A stretch of 64,000 nt of DNA, from assembly GCA_021816455.1 (NCBI GenBank), contig JAKAXU010000004.1:62001-126000 (forward strand), given 5' to 3'. Of this stretch, positions 43,387 to 52,384 are shown one piece after another (position 1 is the stretch's first letter; the number at the start of each line of letters is the position of its first letter). This DNA comes from Acidobacteriota bacterium. Its GTDB lineage: Bacteria; Acidobacteriota; Terriglobia; Terriglobales; Acidobacteriaceae. The notes beneath the pieces were generated by a model that did not search any database, had not been told where the DNA came from, and worked only from the letters and a program-made list of their open reading frames with translations. The translations under genes and the position numbers were made by a program.

Positions 43387-44931
43387 GTGCTTTTCGACGA
43401 TGCATCGCCGCAACTCCCGCTTCAATTTGAGGCGGATCGTCCCTCGCGCCCCAGCTGGCGCGTCAGTCAACTGGTTGCCGAGGCGCGCACACTTGTCGAG
43501 CAGTCGCTTGGGGTTATCTGGGTCGAAGGAGAAATCTCCAATTTTCGCCCTTCGTCTGCCGGTCATCTTTACTTCACACTCAAGGATGAGTCTGCCCAGC
43601 TTTCGGTCGTGCTTTTCCGTCGTCAGGCGCTGCTGTTGCGTTTCAGGCCAGAGGACGGCATGGCGGTTCGCGTACGCGGTGGAGTCAGCGTGTATGAGCA
43701 GCGCGGCCAACTTCAGCTTGTTGCTGAAACCATGGAGCCAGCCGGGGTTGGCAGTCTCCAGCTTGCTTTCGAGCAGTTACGCGAAAAGCTCCGCAGGGAA
43801 GGGCTTTTCGATGCCGCGCGCAAGCGTCCCCTGCCAGCATTTCCGCGGGCCGTCGCCGTCGTCACTTCGCCAACGGGTGCGGTCATCCACGACTTTCTGC
43901 AGATCGTCCATCGTCGCCATCCCGCGCTCGATGTGCTTGTCGTACCGGTTGCGGTTCAGGGCGAATCGGCGGCGGAAGAGATTGAATCCTCGTTGCGCCG
44001 ACTGGCCGATCCACATCTGCCTTTGCCGGTCGATCTCGTGGTGCTTGCGCGGGGCGGTGGGTCGCTGGAAGACCTGGCGGCCTTCAACACGGAGCGCGTG
44101 GCGCGCGCCATTTGCGCCTCTCCTTTGCCAGTCGTCTCCGCTATCGGTCATGAGACCGATTTCACCATCGCCGATTTTGTCGCGGATATGCGTGCACCCA
44201 CGCCATCTGCGGCGGCGGAACTGGTCACGGCTTCGCTTGCCGACATCACGGAACGCCTGTTTGATCTGCGCCGCCGCCTGGAACGCGCTGCGCGTTTTCA
44301 ACTGCTTCAGGCACGCCAGCATTTCGCTGTTCTACGCCTCAGTCGCATCGAGCAACGTGTCAATGCAGTGCTACGCCAACATCAGCAACGTCTGGACGAT
44401 CTCGATCGGGCACAGGAGTCGGCTATGCAACTCCGTCTGCGTGGGGCTCGCCGCCGTCTGGATGAGCTTGGCTCGCGCGTACTGCATCGCGATCCACAGC
44501 GTCGTTTCGGCATGGCGAGCGCTCGACTGGCAGAGTTACGTGAGCGGCTCTTCGCATCCGTCGAGCGCCAACATCACGCCTCCACGCTGGGTCATCGCTC
44601 TGTCGCCGAACGGCTGGATCGCGCGACGGGCAAGGTTCTCGACGCGCGCAGCAGTGTGCTGACACGACTCCATCTGCAACTGGCAGCACTTTCGCCGCTG
44701 GCTGTCCTCGATCGCGGCTACGCACTGGCACAGTCCGCGGACGGTACGATTCTCCGCGACTCAGCTCAGCTTTTTCCCGGACAACTCATCGCCACGCGGC
44801 TGAGCAAAGGCAGTTTCACTAGTCGAGTCGAAGCAACGCATCCAGCATCAGCATCCAGCTTTGCTCCGGGGGGCAGCTCTGACTCCGGACCTGCACCACA
44901 GTCCACAACCAAAGTACGAAGGAAACAATGA
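43387..44931 (+). CDS. xseA: exodeoxyribonuclease VII large subunit
   Basis: 514 residues from GTG 43387. OB domain SWRVSQLVAEARTLVEQSLGVIWVEGEISNFRPSSAGHLYFTLKD, catalytic core AVVTSPTGAVIHDFLQIVHRRHP, LARGGGSLEDLAAFNTERVARAICASPLPVVSAIGHETDFTIADFVADMRAPTPSAAAEL, long coiled-coil (RRLERAARFQLLQARQHF...), and the short C-terminal sheet LDRGYALAQ. The Ser-rich tail is longer than usual. The xseB partner is not next to it; glmM overlaps the stop instead (ATGA). Confidence 0.95.
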   Translation: MLFDDASPQLPLQFEADRPSRPSWRVSQLVAEARTLVEQSLGVIWVEGEISNFRPSSAGHLYFTLKDESAQLSVVLFRRQALLLRFRPEDGMAVRVRGGVSVYEQRGQLQLVAETMEPAGVGSLQLAFEQLREKLRREGLFDAARKRPLPAFPRAVAVVTSPTGAVIHDFLQIVHRRHPALDVLVVPVAVQGESAAEEIESSLRRLADPHLPLPVDLVVLARGGGSLEDLAAFNTERVARAICASPLPVVSAIGHETDFTIADFVADMRAPTPSAAAELVTASLADITERLFDLRRRLERAARFQLLQARQHFAVLRLSRIEQRVNAVLRQHQQRLDDLDRAQESAMQLRLRGARRRLDELGSRVLHRDPQRRFGMASARLAELRERLFASVERQHHASTLGHRSVAERLDRATGKVLDARSSVLTRLHLQLAALSPLAVLDRGYALAQSADGTILRDSAQLFPGQLIATRLSKGSFTSRVEATHPASASSFAPGGSSDSGPAPQSTTKVRRKQ

Positions 44932-46280
44932 GAAAGTTATTTGGAACCGATGGAATCCGGGGCATTGCCGGTCAGCCGCCACTTGACGAACGAACTGTTT
45001 ACGCAGTCGGTCTTGCGCTTGCCCACTCGCTTCGCCCGCTTTCGATTACGCCACGCGTTCTCATCGGACGCGATACGCGCGAATCCAGCGGCTGGATTCT
45101 CTCCATGCTCTCGGCTGGTCTGCGCGCCGGCGGGGCTGAACTGGTAAGCGCCGGCGTGCTGCCCACGCCGGCGGTGGCCTATCTCACGCGGCGCGACAAT
45201 TTTCATGTCGGCGTTGTCATCTCCGCCTCGCACAATCCCTGGCAGGACAACGGGATCAAGCTCTTCGGCAGCGACGGATTCAAGCTGGCGGATGAAGTTG
45301 AGGTGGCTATCGAAGAGATCATCCTTCGTCACGCTTCCGGGGCCGTCGCGCCGAGCCTCGACACCATAACGCCGATCCCGGATGAGCCGCGCTATACCGA
45401 CGAATACAGTCACTTCCTGCACGGGCTTGTTCCTGGCTTGCGCCTTGATGGAAGACGCATCGTCATCGATTGCGCGCACGGTGCGGCGGGTGCGGTCGCG
45501 CCGACTCTCTTCAGTGCTATTGGCGGGGACGATGTCACTCTCCTGTACACTTCTCCGACCGGGCGCAACATCAACGATCACTGCGGCGCACTCCATCCGC
45601 AGATAGTCGCCGCCGCCGTGGTCGAGCATGGAGCGCAGCTTGGCATTACGCTCGATGGGGACGCAGATCGCTGTCTGCTGTCTGGTGCCGGAAACAACGT
45701 CATCAATGGCGATGCAATTCTGCTGCTCTGCGCGCGCGACATGCAGGCGCGTGGCCTGCTCACGGGCAATCTTGTGGTCGCCACCACGATGTCAAATATG
45801 GGTCTTGAGGCTGCGTTGCGTCGTTCCGGCATCCGGATGCTGCGTGCCGCCGTCGGCGACCGCTATGTGCTGGAGCTGATGCGCCGCCATGACGCTGCGC
45901 TGGGCGGCGAGCAGTCCGGCCACATTCTCTTCCCGCATCTGGCCACCACGGGAGACGGCTTGCTCACGGCTCTGGTCGTCCTGGATATATTGGTGCGCAG
46001 TGGCCGCAGCATCGAAGAGCTGACGGCCGATCTCGAGGTCTATCCGCAGACCATTGTCAACGTCAAAGTCCGCGAAAAACTTCCGCTGGAGGGTTTCCCC
46101 GCAGTTGTTGCGGCGATCTCGGCCGCGGAGGCAGCGCTTCAGGACTCAGGCCGTGTTGTCATTCGCTACTCCGGCACCGAGGCATTGGCGCGTGTGATGA
46201 TCGAGGCCGCCGATGAAGCGACGATGCGCCACCACGCCGAGTCAATTGCGAGCGCCATTCGCGCTGAACTTGGCATCTAA
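44928..46280 (+). CDS. glmM: phosphoglucosamine mutase
   Basis: 450 residues. MRKLFGTDGIRGIAG start, catalytic phosphoserine loop VVISASHNPWQDNGIKLF, metal loop ITLDGDADRCLL (DGDxDR), sugar loop GGEQSGHILF and phosphate-binding RYSGTEALARVMIEA. Makes glucosamine 1-phosphate for peptidoglycan and lipopolysaccharide. Translationally coupled to xseA. Confidence 0.97.
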   Translation: MRKLFGTDGIRGIAGQPPLDERTVYAVGLALAHSLRPLSITPRVLIGRDTRESSGWILSMLSAGLRAGGAELVSAGVLPTPAVAYLTRRDNFHVGVVISASHNPWQDNGIKLFGSDGFKLADEVEVAIEEIILRHASGAVAPSLDTITPIPDEPRYTDEYSHFLHGLVPGLRLDGRRIVIDCAHGAAGAVAPTLFSAIGGDDVTLLYTSPTGRNINDHCGALHPQIVAAAVVEHGAQLGITLDGDADRCLLSGAGNNVINGDAILLLCARDMQARGLLTGNLVVATTMSNMGLEAALRRSGIRMLRAAVGDRYVLELMRRHDAALGGEQSGHILFPHLATTGDGLLTALVVLDILVRSGRSIEELTADLEVYPQTIVNVKVREKLPLEGFPAVVAAISAAEAALQDSGRVVIRYSGTEALARVMIEAADEATMRHHAESIASAIRAELGI

Positions 46281-46364
46281 CCAAGTGGGACAGCAGGAGA
46301 GCTAAGAAACGTATTCTAAATAGGCTGGAAATTCCACGGCAGGAAAGTGCAGGAGCGGGAAAGT

Positions 46365-47876
46365 ATGACTGTCATTCGCCAGGAAGACCTCATTGCAAGC
46401 GTTGCCGGAGCCTTGCAGTACATCAGCTACTACCATCCGGTCGATTACATCCGCTCGCTGGCCGCCGCCTACGAGCGCGAGCAGTCACCCGCGGCTAAAG
46501 ACGCCATGGCGCAGATTTTGATCAATAGTCGGATGTGCGCGGAAGGCCATCGGCCGATCTGCCAGGATACGGGCATCGTGAACGCCTTCGTCAAGGTGGG
46601 CATGGACGTGCGTTTCGAAGCCGAGATGGACCTGCAGCAGATGATCGATGAGGGTGTGCGGCGAGCGTATCTGGACCCGGACAACAAGCTGCGCGGTTCT
46701 GTGCTGACGGATCCAGCGGGAGCGCGCAAGAATACGCGCGACAATACGCCCAGCGTCGTCAACGTGGAGTTGGTGCGTGGCAACACAGTGGAGATCACGG
46801 TCGCGGCCAAGGGTGGCGGTTCGGAGGCCAAGAGTAAGTTCGTCATGCTCAATCCCACCGACTCAATCGTGGAGTGGGTACTGAAAACTGTGCCGACGAT
46901 GGGCGCTGGCTGGTGTCCGCCGGGGATGCTGGGTATAGGCATTGGAGGAACCAGCGAGAAGGCGATGCTGCTGGCCAAGGAATCGCTGATGGATCCGATC
47001 AATATCCAGGAGCTGATGGCGAGTGGTCCGCGGAATCGGGCAGAGGAGCTTCGCCTGGAGCTTTACGATAAGGTGAATCGTCTGGGCATCGGGGCACAGG
47101 GCCTTGGTGGCCTGACGACGGTGCTCGACGTGAAAGTGCTGGATTATCCCTGCCACGCGGCGAATCTGCCTGTCGCTATGATTCCGAATTGTGCTGCGAC
47201 GCGCCATGCGCACATCGTTCTGGATGGATCCGGCCCGGTTTTTCTCGATCCTCCGTCGCTGAGTGACTGGCCGAAGTTGACCTATGATGTCTCCAGCGCT
47301 CGCCGCGTGAATCTGGACACGCTGACGCGGGCGGAAGTGGCCACGTGGAAGCCCAGCGAAGTGCTGTTGCTGAGCGGCAAGTTGTTGACCGGGCGCGACG
47401 CCGCGCACAAGCGCATGACCGACATCCTGAGCCGCGGCGAAAAGCTTCCAGTCGACTTCCGGGATCGCTTCATCTACTACGTTGGGCCGGTCGATCCGGT
47501 GCGCGAAGAGGTGGTTGGTCCCGCTGGGCCGACGACAGCCACGCGTATGGACAAGTTCACACGCCAGATGCTGGCCGAGACCGGATTGCTTGGCATGGTG
47601 GGCAAGGCCGAACGCGGTCCGGCGGCGATTGAGGCTATACGCGAGTTCGGCGCGGTGTATCTGATGGCCGTCGGCGGAGCAGCGTATCTGGTCTCCAAAG
47701 CGATCCATGGCGCGCGCGTGCTCGCCTTTGAAGACCTCGGCATGGAGGCGATCTACGAGTTCGATGTGATTGATATGCCAGTGACGGTGGCCGTGGATTC
47801 GAAGGGAACCAGTGTGCATCAAACCGGTCCTGCCGAGTGGCAGCAGCGTATCGCAGGCATTCCAATTCTGCAATAG
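46365..47876 (+). CDS. fumA: fumarate hydratase, class I (iron-sulfur)
   Basis: 503 residues, alpha and beta parts in one chain. Cluster cysteines lie in GHRPICQDTGIVNAF, GAGWCPPGMLGIGIGGTSEKA and MIPNCAATRHAHIVLDGSGP. The beta half starts near residue 320 (LTYDVSSARRVNLDTL) and has VLLLSGKLLTGRDAAHKRM, YVGPVDP and GGAAYLVSKAIHGARVLAFEDLGMEAIYEF. Converts fumarate and malate in the TCA cycle; oxygen-sensitive class. CAGGAGCGGG precedes the ATG. Confidence 0.95.
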   Translation: MTVIRQEDLIASVAGALQYISYYHPVDYIRSLAAAYEREQSPAAKDAMAQILINSRMCAEGHRPICQDTGIVNAFVKVGMDVRFEAEMDLQQMIDEGVRRAYLDPDNKLRGSVLTDPAGARKNTRDNTPSVVNVELVRGNTVEITVAAKGGGSEAKSKFVMLNPTDSIVEWVLKTVPTMGAGWCPPGMLGIGIGGTSEKAMLLAKESLMDPINIQELMASGPRNRAEELRLELYDKVNRLGIGAQGLGGLTTVLDVKVLDYPCHAANLPVAMIPNCAATRHAHIVLDGSGPVFLDPPSLSDWPKLTYDVSSARRVNLDTLTRAEVATWKPSEVLLLSGKLLTGRDAAHKRMTDILSRGEKLPVDFRDRFIYYVGPVDPVREEVVGPAGPTTATRMDKFTRQMLAETGLLGMVGKAERGPAAIEAIREFGAVYLMAVGGAAYLVSKAIHGARVLAFEDLGMEAIYEFDVIDMPVTVAVDSKGTSVHQTGPAEWQQRIAGIPILQ

Positions 47877-47897
47877 CTATTCGATTTCCGGCTGCCA

Positions 47898-47936
47898 GAC
47901 AAGGAAAGCCCGCGACCTGCGCGGGCTTTCCTTGTC
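47898..47936. terminator. 17-bp perfect hairpin between convergent genes
   Basis: GACAAGGAAAGCCCGCG (47898-47914) and its exact complement (47920-47936) flank a five-base loop. It lies 22 bases after the fumarase stop and 26 bases before the stop of the opposing barrel gene, so it can stop transcription from both sides. Short A/T tracts border both arms. Confidence 0.85.
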
Positions 47937-47961
47937 AAACTCGTATAAATACAAGCGATGT

Positions 47962-48747
47962 TTACAGTTTTCCCCAGCGATAGACGACTGAGCCGCCGAA
48001 TCCCATGCCATTCTGAATACTGGAACCGAAGCTGCTCATAAAGTACTCCGGGGAGCAGCGAAATCCGATGTGGCTGGTGAAGTTGTATTCGATAGGAAGA
48101 CTTATATTGAGGACGCCTGCCGCGCTATCCGGATAAAGTCCCAGCTCAGAGGCTGTAAATCCATTGGTGTCGCCGAAGTAGTTGTTGAAGACCGCTCCGA
48201 TCATTACGCGCCCGCTGACCGAGTAGCGCGGGTGCATCATGAAGCGATAGCTGGGGCCGATCAAAGCAGCATACTCACTGATCGCCGGCTTGACGATGTT
48301 GTACTGGTTCGGGCCCAGAAACTGCGTCCCATAGTAACCGCGACCATCCAGCGTGACGGCCCAGCGCTCACTGTAAAAGCGAGTGAAGCCGACGTTCCAG
48401 GCGTAGAGGTTGACCTTCTGCAGTCCGCCACCATAGTCGCCGATAACGCCCGGCCCGGCAACGGTACGGTTGAAGCCCATGCCGACGTATACCTCATAGA
48501 GGTGGTCATACATGGCGTGAATCGCAGCCTGGCGTCGCTGTTCCCGTCGCTGACGCAGGCGCTCCTGAACAGTCAATCCCTGCTGATAGATATTGCTTCC
48601 CGATGAACTGGAGGATTGGGTTGCAGTTGACGAAGAGGAATCCGGAGCCTGCTGGTCAGTTTGAGGTGCCTGCCCAGAGGCGAATGCCAGCGTGGAAAAA
48701 AGGATAGAAAAAGCGACAGAAAGGGTCGAACGGCGAAGCAGGGACAT
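47962..48747 (-). CDS. outer-membrane beta-barrel protein of unknown function
   Basis: 261 residues. Signal peptide (SVAFSILFSTLAFASG), a Ser/Thr/Gln-rich stretch, a short charged helix (RLRQRREQRRQAAIHAMYDH), then about eight alternating amphipathic strands: LYEVYVGMGFNRT, LYAWNVGFTRFYSERWAVTLDGRGYYG, AALIGPSYRFMMHPRYSVSGRVMIG, VLNISLPIEYNF, ending GFGGSVVYRWGKL with a terminal aromatic-like belt. OmpA/OprF-type small barrel by shape. GGAGGAA precedes the ATG. No partner gene. Confidence 0.75.
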   Translation of the reverse strand: MSLLRRSTLSVAFSILFSTLAFASGQAPQTDQQAPDSSSSTATQSSSSSGSNIYQQGLTVQERLRQRREQRRQAAIHAMYDHLYEVYVGMGFNRTVAGPGVIGDYGGGLQKVNLYAWNVGFTRFYSERWAVTLDGRGYYGTQFLGPNQYNIVKPAISEYAALIGPSYRFMMHPRYSVSGRVMIGAVFNNYFGDTNGFTASELGLYPDSAAGVLNISLPIEYNFTSHIGFRCSPEYFMSSFGSSIQNGMGFGGSVVYRWGKL

Positions 48748-48938
48748 CGGGTTTGGGATTCCTCCGGGGGGCGGTTGTACCAGCGCATGTCAGCGGTACA
48801 GCGCCTATCATTATTAAAGCATTCCGAGCATGGCTTCCAGGTTTGGCTGACGAATGACTGCCTGTCGGTGGTCACTCACGCGGTCTAAGCGGATAGACTC
48901 CGGCGCGAACGAAGTGTCACGGCTGTGCAGACTTGGTT

Positions 48939-49403
48939 TCAGAATGGGATGTCGTCGTCGGTGATCTGCGTTGTCTGAGCGTAGTCGTCCGCTGCGGTGC
49001 CACGTTGATCGAAGCTACCGCTGCTGCGACTGCCGGAGTATCCGCCGGAAGCCCCACCCTCTTCACCGCGTCCGGAGAGCAGGGAGAGGTCGCTGATCAC
49101 TATTTCAGTGCGATAGACTTTCTTGTTGGTTTCGCGGTCATCCCAACTGCGCGTGGTAAGACGGCCTTCCACGTAAAGCTTGTTACCCTTTTTGACATAG
49201 TCCCGCACGATCTCAGCCAATTTTGCGTAGGCGACGAGATTGTGCCATTCCGTGCGCTCCTGCTGGTTGCCCTGCTGGTCTTTGAATCGCTCGCTGGTGG
49301 CCAGGCTGAAGTTGACCACGGGTTGCCCGCTCGGCAGGGCCTTGAACTCAGGGTCTTTGCCGACGTTGCCAAGCAGAATGACTTTATTCACACTTTTGGC
49401 CAT
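48939..49403 (-). CDS. ssb: single-stranded DNA-binding protein
   Basis: 154 residues. OB-fold: SVNKVILLGNVGKDPEFKALPSGQPVVNFSLAT, TEWHNLVAYAKLAEIVRDYVKKGNKLYVEGRL, a Gly/Ser-rich tail and the acidic interaction tip DDDIPF. ATG 49403 follows AAGGTT-like sequence; a longer start at 49430 is unlikely. Its 191-base upstream-of-neighbour space (48748-48938) holds nothing I can name. Confidence 0.97.
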   Translation of the reverse strand: MAKSVNKVILLGNVGKDPEFKALPSGQPVVNFSLATSERFKDQQGNQQERTEWHNLVAYAKLAEIVRDYVKKGNKLYVEGRLTTRSWDDRETNKKVYRTEIVISDLSLLSGRGEEGGASGGYSGSRSSGSFDQRGTAADDYAQTTQITDDDIPF

Positions 49404-49481
49404 GAATATCTTCTCCGAAAGGTTAAGCAAAAGGATAGCAGAGTGAGGCTGGATCGGTGCGGGCTTCGGTTGTGCTGCAGG

Positions 49482-49745
49482 TCAGTTTCGGAGTTTTCGG
49501 AGCCATTTGGCCAGGCCGAGCACGCTCAGCAGCAGCCCGAATGGAACGCACATCGTGCCAACGATCAGGGCAAACCAGCCGGAGTTGGAGTGAGCGCCGT
49601 CGCGATTGATGCCTCCCAGGACGGTTGCAGCAAGCAGGAGCGCGACCAGCCCAACGCCTAATATCGATAAACCGCCGATGAGAAGCTCGCGTGTCCCATC
49701 GCTGACGGGTGGGGAATCAGAGGCGAAGATGTGTGGATCGTTCAT
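49482..49745 (-). CDS. small two-helix membrane protein next to DUF420/CtaB
   Basis: 87 residues. Polar head (NDPHIFASDSPPVSDGTREL), two membrane helices (LIGGLSILGVGLVALLLAATVLG and WFALIVGTMCVPFGLLLSVLGLA) and a basic end (KWLRKLRN). No family recognised. Starts 29 bases after the DUF420 gene stop on the same strand, so it is probably the last gene of the ctaB unit and may help oxidase assembly. Confidence 0.6.
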   Translation of the reverse strand: MNDPHIFASDSPPVSDGTRELLIGGLSILGVGLVALLLAATVLGGINRDGAHSNSGWFALIVGTMCVPFGLLLSVLGLAKWLRKLRN

Positions 49746-49774
49746 CGGAACTCTCGTGCGGGATGACATCGGGG

Positions 49775-50317
49775 TCATGCCCGGGCTGCGGCCAGCATGG
49801 CGTAAACAATGACGCCGGTAACTGAGACATAAAGCCAGATGGGGAAAGTCCAGCGCGCGATTCGACGGTGGTTTGGGATGCGCCCGGTGAGAGAGAAGAA
49901 GAAAGTGATCAGGATCATGGGCAGAGCGACGACGCTGAGCAGAATATGACTGACCAGGAGGATGAGATAGAAGGTGCGAAGCGGGCTGTGTATCGGGTAA
50001 TGGCTCTCGCCGTGCAGTGCGTGGTTGACGATGTAGCTGACCAGAAAGAGCGCGGAAAAGATAAAGGCGGTCAGCATGGAGGTCCGATGCGCCGGAATGC
50101 GCCGAGCACGGATGAAGACAAAGCCAATGAGCAGGGCCGAAGCGCTGAGGCCGTTCAGCAGTGCGTTGAGTGCGGGCAGGAAGGTGAGCCGCAGACTGGA
50201 AGGATCCGCAGCCGGGTGCACGTAAATGAGCCAGAAAAGAAAGAGCGTGGCGGCCAGGCTGATGCCGAGGATGGCCGCGATCGCTGGTCGAGTGGGCAGT
50301 GTCTGAGTCGCAGTCAT
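49775..50317 (-). CDS. DUF420 membrane protein (YozB/CtaM-like)
   Basis: 180 residues, five membrane helices. Conserved pattern FLPALNALLNGLSASALLIGFVFIRARRIPAHRTSMLTAFIFSALFLVSYIVNHALHGE, HILLSVVALPMILITFFF, and HRRIARWTFPIWLYVSVTGVIVYAML, with the His ligands typical of DUF420. Members take part in haem-copper oxidase assembly in some firmicutes. Sits 17 bases after ctaB on the same strand, which supports that link. Confidence 0.85.
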   Translation of the reverse strand: MTATQTLPTRPAIAAILGISLAATLFLFWLIYVHPAADPSSLRLTFLPALNALLNGLSASALLIGFVFIRARRIPAHRTSMLTAFIFSALFLVSYIVNHALHGESHYPIHSPLRTFYLILLVSHILLSVVALPMILITFFFSLTGRIPNHRRIARWTFPIWLYVSVTGVIVYAMLAAARA

Positions 50318-50334
50318 AGGCGTTTTCCCCCGAG

Positions 50335-51327
50335 TTAGCGAATGGTGGCGGCAAGCATGAGGCCGGTGAGAAGAAGCGGCAGGTAGAGTACGCTGACCTT
50401 CAGCAGATCACGGGCAACCATGCGGCTCTCCGTTTCGTCAAGGGTGCGCAGGATACGGCTGAAACGCACCGTGTAGGCAAGATAAAACAGGCCGAGCAGG
50501 ATGGCTAGCGCAGCGTAAGCGGAACCGGCCATGTGCAGCCACCACGGTGCAAGGCTCACGGGGATCATCAGTACGGCATAAACCAATGCTTCGATTACCG
50601 TGGACAGGCCATCAGGCTGGACGACGGGTAGCATGCGAATGCCTGCGCGTGCATAATCCTGGCGATAGAGCCAGGAGATGGCCATGAAATGCGGAAACTG
50701 CCAGACGAAGAGGATCGCAAACAGCGCCACACCCTGCCACTCGATCTGCCCACGGGATGCCGTCCAGCCCAGCAGCGGCCCGGCAGCACCGGGAAATGCA
50801 CCGAGGAATGTAGCCAGGGGCGTGACGCGTTTGAGCGGCGTATAAATTGCAACGTAGGTGAAAGCGGTCAGCAGCGCCAGAGCGACGGTGAGCAGGTTCG
50901 TGGTCAACAGCAGCGTCCAGCCACCCAGCAGGACAGCCCCCAAGCCGAGTGTCAGGCCCTGTAACAGTGAGATGCGTCCGGAGGCGATAGGCCGATGCGC
51001 GGTGCGCAGCATGAGCGCGTCAGACTTGCGCTCCATTACCTGATTGAGCGCGCTGGAGCCTGCGGAGACAAGCGCCACGCCGAGCAAGGTTTCGACCAGG
51101 CCGCGTTGCACGCTGGTGATGCCGGAGCGGATGGAGCCGAGGTAAAAGCCCGCCCAGGTGGTGACGAGCACCATGGCCGTGACTTTGAACTTGAACAACT
51201 CGCGCAAATCGCCAATCAGCGTCGCCGTCGCGCCTGCTGAGGGGTGCATCAAGTGCTGCCTCTGGCTCGCAGCGGATGCGGACAGGGGAGTGATCGGATC
51301 GGTCGATACAGGCGAACTCATCGTCAT
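50335..51327 (-). CDS. ctaB: protohaem IX farnesyltransferase
   Basis: About 330 residues. UbiA-superfamily with eight to nine helices; first Asp-rich motif NQVMERKSDALMLRTAHRP and second YTPLKRVT, WLYRQDYARAGIRMLPVV. Converts haem b to haem o for terminal oxidases. ATG 51327 and 51321 are both possible; the 40 upstream residues look unrelated. Heads ctaB-DUF420-small protein. Together with ccm at the left end, the window holds two branches of haem handling. Confidence 0.93.
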   Translation of the reverse strand: MTMSSPVSTDPITPLSASAASQRQHLMHPSAGATATLIGDLRELFKFKVTAMVLVTTWAGFYLGSIRSGITSVQRGLVETLLGVALVSAGSSALNQVMERKSDALMLRTAHRPIASGRISLLQGLTLGLGAVLLGGWTLLLTTNLLTVALALLTAFTYVAIYTPLKRVTPLATFLGAFPGAAGPLLGWTASRGQIEWQGVALFAILFVWQFPHFMAISWLYRQDYARAGIRMLPVVQPDGLSTVIEALVYAVLMIPVSLAPWWLHMAGSAYAALAILLGLFYLAYTVRFSRILRTLDETESRMVARDLLKVSVLYLPLLLTGLMLAATIR

Positions 51328-51480
51328 GTGCAAGGCCACCGAATGCTCACATCTCATGCCATCTCGGCGCAATCGTAATTCCTGGCTTAAAGTTGAATGG
51401 GCGATGACAGACCAGGGATGTGAATCTGCCTGCTCCTGCCCGATGCTGACCTCTTTCAGCATGATACCTGCTCTATGCGG

Positions 51481-52149
51481 TCAATATATCCGAATTTGCG
51501 AGAGATGGTCGGCAATTCGCTGTGCTATCTCTTCGGGCAACAATCCATCGACAGGGACGGTGAGATGCGCCTGGCGATAGAGCGGGAGCCTCTGGCGATA
51601 GCGCGCAGCCAGCCGCTCCCGGTCTGCTAGAACAGGGCGCAGGATTTGCGCTTCCACACTGCAGCGCCGGATGGCTTCATCCAGCGAGACATCCAGGTAG
51701 ATGAGTCGGACAGCGGGCGATTGCAGAAGCAGGCGGCGCGTACGCGCATCTTCAATGGCTCCACCACCGAGTGCAAGCACGCAAGGTTGAAGTACGGTGG
51801 ATTCAGCCTGCGTCTCGGTCAGGTTTACGACGGAATCCGCCTGCACCAGTTCGGCGATGGTCCGATGCTCCCGTTCGCGAAACCAGGCTTCTCCGTGCTT
51901 CTGGAAGAGTTCCGCGATGCTGTGCCCGTTTTCGGTCTCGATGACTGCGTCCACATCCAGAAATCGCCATCCCTGTCGAGATGCAACCAGCTTTCCCACG
52001 GTCGTTTTGCCCGCTCCCATGAATCCGGTGAGCGCCAACAGCCGAATATCTCCGGTTGGTTTGGAGAGATTTCGAGAATTCGGATTGACTGAGAAGTCAG
52101 GGGCGCTCACTGGTGATCGCCTGTTCGATTTTCTGCCAGAGGTTGTCAT
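51481..52149 (-). CDS. aroK: shikimate kinase
   Basis: 222 residues from ATG 52149 (AGAGGAG before it), or 209 from GTG 52110. Walker A LTGFMGAGKTTVGKL, substrate Asp in RFLDVDAVIE, RE motif FREREHRTIAELV, Gly-rich ALGGGAIEDARTRR, lid RPVLADRERLAARYRQRLPLYRQA. Shikimate pathway step 5. Overlaps the end of the anti-sigma gene, so it may be translated from the sigma operon message. Confidence 0.93.
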   Translation of the reverse strand: MTTSGRKSNRRSPVSAPDFSVNPNSRNLSKPTGDIRLLALTGFMGAGKTTVGKLVASRQGWRFLDVDAVIETENGHSIAELFQKHGEAWFREREHRTIAELVQADSVVNLTETQAESTVLQPCVLALGGGAIEDARTRRLLLQSPAVRLIYLDVSLDEAIRRCSVEAQILRPVLADRERLAARYRQRLPLYRQAHLTVPVDGLLPEEIAQRIADHLSQIRIY

Positions 52150-52384
52150 CCGGCTCCTCTTCGATGGGAAGGAGCAAGCGTGCCGCCTGTGCAATGGCTT
52201 CAAGCTCAGCAAGCAGCGCCTGACAGCGCGCGCAGTCTTTCAGGTGAGCATCGGTCTGCAGGTCTTCGCCTGCGGCGATACGTGCCGCCATCTGGGATTG
52301 GAAGACTGCGCACTCCTGTTCATGCGACGAGGAGGAGGATTGCGTCGGTGTGGAGTGGGGGTTGAGTCTCTCGGGTGAGTTCAC
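52097..52384 (-). CDS. zinc-finger anti-sigma factor (ZAS-like), soluble
   Basis: 95 residues. HLKDCARC is the HxxxCxxC zinc motif, followed by a helical LLAELEAIAQAARLLLP. It has no membrane segment, unlike RseA-type anti-sigma factors, so it would act in the cytosol, possibly as a redox or zinc switch. Its ATG overlaps the sigma gene stop (ATGA). Confidence 0.85.
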   Translation of the reverse strand: MNSPERLNPHSTPTQSSSSSHEQECAVFQSQMAARIAAGEDLQTDAHLKDCARCQALLAELEAIAQAARLLLPIEEEPDDNLWQKIEQAITSERP

